From positions 11,359,154-11,423,153 of the forward strand of contig CM046442.1 in the NCBI GenBank assembly GCA_025506515.1: a DNA stretch of 64,000 nucleotides, written 5' to 3'. Source of the stretch: Flaveria trinervia. Its lineage: Eukaryota; Streptophyta; Magnoliopsida; Asterales; Asteraceae. How positions within the stretch are numbered: position 1 is the stretch's first letter; the number at the start of each line of letters is the position of its first letter. Both the position numbers and the translations under genes were made by a program. Below the pieces are notes generated by a model, which was not told where the DNA came from, searched no databases, and saw only the letters and a program-made list of their open reading frames with translations. Of the stretch, positions 59,003-64,000 are shown in pieces.

Positions 59003-59752
59003 TATCAGCTATTGGGATGATCAATCTGGAGTAAATTTTTCTTAAAACTAATTCTTATTATTTCTTAAAAAATGTGTGTTCTAAGTTGTCTAGTCCATCA
59101 TCTTCATAAGCTCATGTTTTCCTTGGATTAAAAAAACTCTTTCTCTAAAGACTTTCCTTAGATTAATTGATGATTTTATACTTCGGAAGTTATGCATTTT
59201 AACTTCGGAAGAAAATCATACCTTCAAAATATTTAACTGTCTAAAAAATTTTTACCTTCGGAAGAGATTTCAATTTTATCTTCCGAAGCTTAAATAGTTA
59301 TCTTAGACACTTACTTATTTTCAAGGACCTTTTCCTTCCGAAGCAAAAATTAACTCTCGGAAGCTTTGTTGATCTCTATACAAAGCACTCAAGTCTTAAT
59401 TTTTCCTTCCGAAGCAAAATCATCAAATACTCTCAGGAAATTCTTCCGAAGTCATTTTAGCTTCGGAAGCTTTTTCATTAAAACTTCCGAAGATAATCAA
59501 CCTTCGGAAGCTTTTTGACTTCCAAGAAAATTATTTTTAGAGCAAAACGTAAACTACTTTTTCAAAGGTGGGACCGACATCCGGATTTCAAAGTTTATCC
59601 TCTTTCATTAAATTTTATCTGAAATCCCTCTCTCATATAAACCCAACGGTTTCCCCCTCTTCTATCATCTGCTCTTCCTCCAAACCTGAAAACCCAAATT
59701 TCTCTCTGAAATTTCTTTCTTTCTTTCTTCTTCATCTCTAAGCTACCTCACA
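59003..59752 (+). repeat. Spacer between pol and extra ORF of C: TTCCGAAG array and leader
   Basis: No gene. From 59180 to 59520 about fifteen words of cttcggaag or cttccgaag type alternate in orientation. Adjacent opposite copies can pair, for example 59443-59470. From 59570 a C/T-rich, leader-like stretch runs to the ATG of the extra ORF, with catataaacccaac near 59633 as a possible TATA box. A promoter for the extra ORF is speculative. Confidence 0.8.
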
Positions 59753-60235
59753 ATGGCTAACCTTGCTCACAGAAATAATCCCAACTTTACCATGCAGCTA
59801 CACAGACAACACAATCAAGTTGCTCTGTTATGCTTTGAGAAAGATCCTCATTCTCAGAGGTTTGCCGTTTCTTCTCTTTGTCCAACTACTTCACCTCCCT
59901 AACCATTGATCCTCCACTCTATGAGGATCAGTTGCTTGAATTTTGGAAGACCTACCAAGAGGTCATTATGAACGGGGAGAAGGCATTGTCTGCCACAGTG
60001 CAGGGGAGAACAATCTTCATCACTCCGGCCATCATCAACCGACATCTTCAGCTGGATGATGACGAAGGTGAGGTGTCCTTCCCAAAGGAAGCTGTAAATC
60101 ATTCCTTTGCGCAGATGGGGTATGAGGAAGATTTCTCTGTAAAGACCTTCAGGAAAGGGAAGGTCTCATCCAAATGGAGATTCCTGCTCCATGTGGTCAT
60201 TCACAGCTTATCAAACAAGCATGGTGGATGGGACC
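59753..60235 (+). pseudogene. Extra 3' ORF of element C, N-terminal domain, cut by element D
   Basis: ATG 59753 opens MANLAHRNNPN. One frameshift lies near 59875; the second frame (59878 onward) reads SNYFTSLTIDPPLYEDQLLEFW, ATVQGRTIFITPAIINRHLQL, QMGYEEDFSVKTFRKGKVSS and LSNKHGGWD. The same domain is at 40000-40511 (minus) in B. It is the N-terminal domain of the SIRE downstream ORF, related by my recollection to plant-transposon-protein-type domains. No signal peptide is visible at the N-terminus, which argues against a classical envelope protein. It is cut at 60235 by D. Confidence 0.75.
60231..60235. repeat. Probable left target-site duplication of element D (ggacc)
   Basis: These five bases precede the D LTR. 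The partner copy would lie beyond the right edge, so this is unconfirmed. Confidence 0.5.
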
Positions 60236-60943
60236 TGTTAGGATCAGTGATCTAAGTTTGATTAATTAGAGTAGATTGCATCGGAATTTGAACAATGAAT
60301 TAGACAATTCGCAAGAACACAATTGATATTCAATGAAAAATAAACGGTTATAGAGAGAGAATTCTGCAAAAGGAAATTTCATTCATATGCTTTCGTGGTG
60401 GCTGAATGTCACACATTACAACTAGGTCAACATTCCTTCTATAGGGAATGTGACGTCTGCTGATGTCACTTGATAGTGACATCTAACATAATTATACAAA
60501 CAACTGAAACTATGCAAACTACTGAGAATGTTCTCAACTACTGATTACATCTTAGAGAATGCTAAGTACAAAAACATAAAACTACTGAACTAAAAACTAC
60601 TGAAACTATAAGTACTGAAAAGTAAATTACAAGTACTGAAAGGAAACCATCACAACTACTGAAGTTAATAACTTCAGCTGTTGTGACAACTACTGATCAC
60701 TTTGGTCTTCAGTCTTTGTTCTTCAGACTTTTACTTTCAGACTTTGTCTTCAGCTGATAGCTTTAGACTTTGTCTTCAGTACTTTTCTTTCAGACTTTGT
60801 CTTCAGTAGAAGTCTTCAGATCTTGTCTTCAGACCTTGTAATCAGCTGATGTCTTCAGCTGTTGTGATCTTCTTCAGCAGTTGCAGTGTCTGTGGGACTT
60901 AGAGGTTTTTCTGATCAGGCTCATTGGTTCTTTTGGTCCAACA
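60236..60943 (-). repeat. 3' LTR of element D (708 bp)
   Basis: Minus strand start tgttggaccaaaagaacc, end gatcctaaca. It is about 180 bp shorter than the F LTRs; hairpin 2 and part of the CTGAAG array are missing. Hairpin 1 is kept at 60651-60685, and the bZIP-like site at 60451-60469. Confidence 0.93.
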
Positions 60944-61114
60944 AACTCCCCCTGAACAATGCAGCCAAAACCTTTAAACTTATTGATGATCCCACTTATT
61001 CTTGGCAGAAACACCCTCTTGATCAGCTTTAGAGGTAATCAGTTAAGCACAGGTCTGGAAAAGGAACTCTGTCTTGGGGAAACTGGACACAGAGTCTTGT
61101 CCCAACCATGAAAC

Positions 61115-64000
61115 CTAATTCCCATTAATGAGTTTGTAAGACTCACTAGCATAGGTCTCAAGGAGAACAACTTGTTCCTCCTTGGTGAGTTCTTCTGCTT
61201 CTCCCTCAAAGAAGAACTCTGGGCCATAATACTCAGACGGGTATCTCACTATCTTCCATTCTTTAACTCGACAGTTGTGATCTATCTGTATTCAAATTCA
61301 TCAGGGTGAGAGCCTTCAACCAACAACTGGAGTTCACTCTTCTGAAGATCTTCAAGTCTTTTGTATAACAACCCATTTTTGATCATTTTGTTCTCAAGAA
61401 TAGATTGAGGGGTTGTCTTGGAGTTGTGAGCTCTCTTGAATTCTTCAATGATTTCCCAGGGTGAGACTACCATGGACAACATAATTGCAGCATTTAAGGT
61501 CTTCTTCACTTGGCCATGATATCTACTTGGTATATTCTTCTCATGAATTCTAGAGCTTACCCTGGGGTCTGGCCAAATCCGCACTCTTTCTCTTTGATAT
61601 TGAAAAGTATGTCTAAGAGTGTACAACCTCAAAGTTTGTTTCTTCATTTCTTGAATGGATGAGGACTGAGGGAAATCCTTGTCAACCATCTGAGAAACTG
61701 CTCATCGTGCTGCTTCTGTTGTTCTGCTTCTTCAATCTTTACCTTCACCATTTGCATTTCCAAGTCAGGTGTAATCACTTGTTGACTTCTGTGCTCAGGT
61801 GTTCTAAGTTTGAGAACAACAGAGATTGGCAGACTATCTTCATCGTCATCCTCTTCTTCATCTTCTTCTACCCTCAACACCCTTCTCCTCCTTCTGGGTG
61901 TATCACTAGGTAAGGTTTGAGGTGGTTTTGGGGGTAAAGGGATTGGTTTTGTGGGTTGAGTTGTGGGTGGTTTTGGTTTAGGGATAGATTTGGGAGATGT
62001 TAGAGATGAGGGTTGTTTTTGAGTGGGAGTGTGAGAAGACTGATCTAGCATTTTGGTGGTGAGTTTAGCTTTGGAGAGCTTTGCCATTTCAGTTCTTTTC
62101 CAGCACCTGCTTCATCCAGTGCTTCGATGATCAACCCTCTATTGTAGCCTCCAGCAGAGCAGATTTTCTTGGTTATCTCCAAGATACTGTCTCTGGACCA
62201 AGACTTTATCTCTATCAATGATCTTCCAAGGTATTTGGCAATAAATCTAATCATTATCTCCAATCTTTCCCTTTCCAACACACTATAACCAGCCCATCTA
62301 GCTTGAATCTCTTCTATTTCCATCCTTCTGATCTCAGTATCTAATGTGGTTGTGTCATGACCTTGTCTAAAGAGCTGATCTATAATTTTATCCATGGATC
62401 TGTTGTGAGCTTCATCAGCATCTTTGACTATATCTTCTAAGGATTTTTCTTCATCAGCTTTTGAATCAGTACTTTTCTTTCGTTTGTATGTGATCAGCTG
62501 TTCTGAGATCAGTTCTTTCTCCACCTCCTTCTCTTTTTCAGGTTCTTTCTCATCATCAACTCTTTTCTTTTTCTTTTCTTTCACTGCCTTAGTCTCCCCC
62601 TTTTTGGTTGCATTGGGATCAGGGGCTTGAAAGGCAGAAAGAGATTTGTGAACAACGTCATCAATGAGTGTTTGTAGATTTGAGGAGATCCTCTCATCAA
62701 TGGCTTTATGGACAATCTCAGTAATGATTGGAGTGATGAGAGGTAAGGAGTTTTGAAAGATAGCAACCATCTGCTCAGAGGGGTTCTGTCCCTGAGAGGT
62801 GGTGCCAGAAGTAGTGGCTGGTGGCTTAGTTAAGTGTGTAGGCGAAGTGTTTGGTGAACCTTCAATTGAAGGTGCCATCTGTGGGGTTATTAGGGTAGAT
62901 GGACTTTGATCCTGAGACATTTTGGCTAGCAGCTCTTTGAGTCTGCTCACCTCATTCTCTAGGATTGTATTATGGGCTAAAACATCATAGAAAAAGCCAA
63001 GGTCATCATCAGTCTTTGTTGAATCACCTGACCTCCTGATTGAATCAGGATGTACATGCCCTAAGTGTAGATCAGTATGTGCATGTGCCACTTGTTCTTG
63101 GTACTGGGGACTTCCTGCCTCAGAACTATGTCTGTCATTGGCAGTTGCCTCTGGTGAGGTCTTATAGATGTTACCAACTTCATCCTGATCATTTACTGAA
63201 ACGGTAGAAGTGGTAGCCTTACCAGATGTTCTAACCCCCTTTTCTACACTTGGAGATTGAACATTGTAACCCTTGTGTTGTGGGTTATCAGAAGCATTTT
63301 GGTCCTCCCCCTCAATGGTTGAGGTATGCCCAGTGTTAATTGGTTTCTGGGGAGGGGGTGAGGAATGCAACTGACTCAGCACTTTAGCAACTATCAGTGT
63401 TGGGCTTTGAGGGGCGGTTGCATGTGGAGATTGATCCGAAGCAGATTGCACCCGGGGTGAGAGGTGCTCTTCAATAGTAACCCTCTCAATTAAGATAGGT
63501 TCCAGTAATGTGGGATCCCCAATTATGGTTGCAACAGGATCCTGTTGAGAGGATACCTGTGCGGTTTCAGCAGGTTGAGTCTTTGACATGACTGGGGGTT
63601 ATAACCAGTATGTGCTTCCTGTATTGGTGGTACAGGGGCATCCTCAGGGGACTCATCTCCCTGAGTAGCCTTTTTGGGCTTTTTGGATTTGGGTTTGGTG
63701 GGGACTTTGGATCTGGAAGTGAAGGCTGTGGGTTCCCTTGCTTGGGTTTTAGCATCCGGGCAGCCCCTTTAAGAGTAGGGTCAGAGTTATGTCTGGAGTA
63801 TACCTCAGCTAAAACAGCTGGAGCAGGGACCCCAAGACCAACAAGGCCATCAGATTTTAATTGGTTTAAAATTATGGCCATCAGAAACCTGGGATATAGT
63901 AGCCATCTGTTTGCCACAGGTTTCTGAGTCAGATCCTTTAGTTCCATGAACACTATCTCAGAAAAAATTAGATTTTGGCCTTCAAAGATAGAGTACAATA
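61115..64000 (-). pseudogene. Extra 3' ORF of element D, nearly complete but frameshifted
   Basis: The best-preserved extra ORF here. Frames: 63998-63567, 63589-62045 (514 codons open), 62087-61644, 61689-61282, stop at 61115-61117. In order: end of the N-terminal domain (NRWLLYPRFLMAIILNQL), a Pro/Lys linker, a long Ser/Thr/Pro-rich region, a short coiled coil (about 62930-62985, ENEVSRLKELLAKM), a Lys/Glu helix (62440-62600), a conserved block with QARWAGYSVLERERLEIM (62230-62330), and a second block (62090-62180). Then come a Pro-rich, Arg and acidic segment (61850-62010) and a C-terminal domain (61115-61640). No clear membrane segment is seen. Function is unknown. At least three or four frameshifts. 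Confidence 0.82.

Larger units (their letters stand above)
42633..60235 (+). mobile_element. Element C: SIRE-like copia element, split by G2 and D
   Basis: Starts with the 5' LTR (42633-43429), then a primer site, gag, protease, integrase and half of reverse transcriptase to 48319. It resumes at 57819 after G2 with the rest of RT and RNase H, the TTCCGAAG spacer and the start of the extra ORF, which D interrupts at 60236. The remainder and 3' LTR lie beyond the window. Target duplications around G2 (atcca) confirm that C is the older host. Confidence 0.9.
60236..64000 (-). mobile_element. Element D: 3' end of an F-family SIRE-like copia element, minus strand
   Basis: On the minus strand: extra ORF (from beyond 64000 to 61115), purine tract, 3' LTR (60943-60236). 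LTR ends and the tract match F. D is inserted in the extra ORF of C. Pol lies beyond the right edge. Confidence 0.92.

Noticed and set aside
59753..60235. Viral envelope gene
   Set aside because: The SIRE downstream ORF is sometimes called env-like, but I see no signal peptide, fusion peptide or membrane anchor in the readable parts, so I describe it only as an extra ORF.
61659..61913. Plus-strand frames opposite the D extra ORF (61659-61913, 62424-62630, 63610-63927)
   Set aside because: Ser/Phe-rich or Gly/Phe-rich shadows of the Lys/Glu- and Pro-rich minus-strand ORF.

Overview
This 64-kb window is plant nuclear DNA made almost wholly of nested LTR retrotransposons. I see no host gene, no functional tRNA or rRNA gene and no prokaryotic signal. 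The evidence for a plant is the tRNA-iMet-type primer sites (TGGTATCAGAGC), UBN2-type Ty1/copia gag proteins, chromovirus-type Ty3/gypsy pol with a chromodomain-like C-terminus, LTRs of 0.7-2.1 kb, and AT-rich filler. The copia elements carry an extra ORF after pol, as SIRE/Maximus elements do. I infer a eudicot, possibly Asteraceae, but the sequence cannot prove the family.

Layout. 1-4087: 3' end of a plus-strand SIRE-like copia element (A): extra ORF plus 3' LTR. 4088-20352: an AT-rich repeat in three related copies. Copy 1 is split by a minus-strand gypsy solo LTR (S1, 6714-8821, TSD tttca) and by a full-length gypsy element (G1, 9170-17841, TSD ggaga). Copy 2 keeps both empty sites. 20353-about 24200: 5' end of a minus-strand SIRE-like element (E), its leader split by gypsy solo LTR S2 (21516-23394, TSD taaaa). 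24722-41487: 3' half of another minus-strand SIRE-like element (B), whose extra ORF is split by a complete 11.4-kb copia element (F, 26688-38087, TSD agcag). 42633 to beyond 60235: plus-strand SIRE-like element C. Its reverse transcriptase is split by gypsy element G2 (48320-57813, TSD atcca), and G2 is split by a copia solo LTR of the F family (50552-51382, TSD ggtca). C's extra ORF is split by minus-strand element D (60236 to beyond the right edge), also of the F family.

Four lineages are present: SIRE-like TTCCGAAG type (A, B, C, E), SIRE-like CTTCAG type (F, D, the solo LTR), one chromovirus-type gypsy family (G1, G2, S1, S2), and the unclassified AT-rich repeat. All element genes are interrupted by frameshifts or stops. 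Many lesions in G1 and G2 are single-base losses at doubled bases while the rest is nearly identical, so part of the decay may be sequencing error.

The most interesting signal is not a gene. Each copia lineage carries its own short inverted-repeat motif (TTCCGAAG or CTTCAG plus partner). It recurs in the LTR, in the linker between gag zinc knuckles and protease, and in the spacer between pol and the extra ORF. In the F lineage the LTR hairpin shows compensatory changes between copies. I know of no described function for these arrays.
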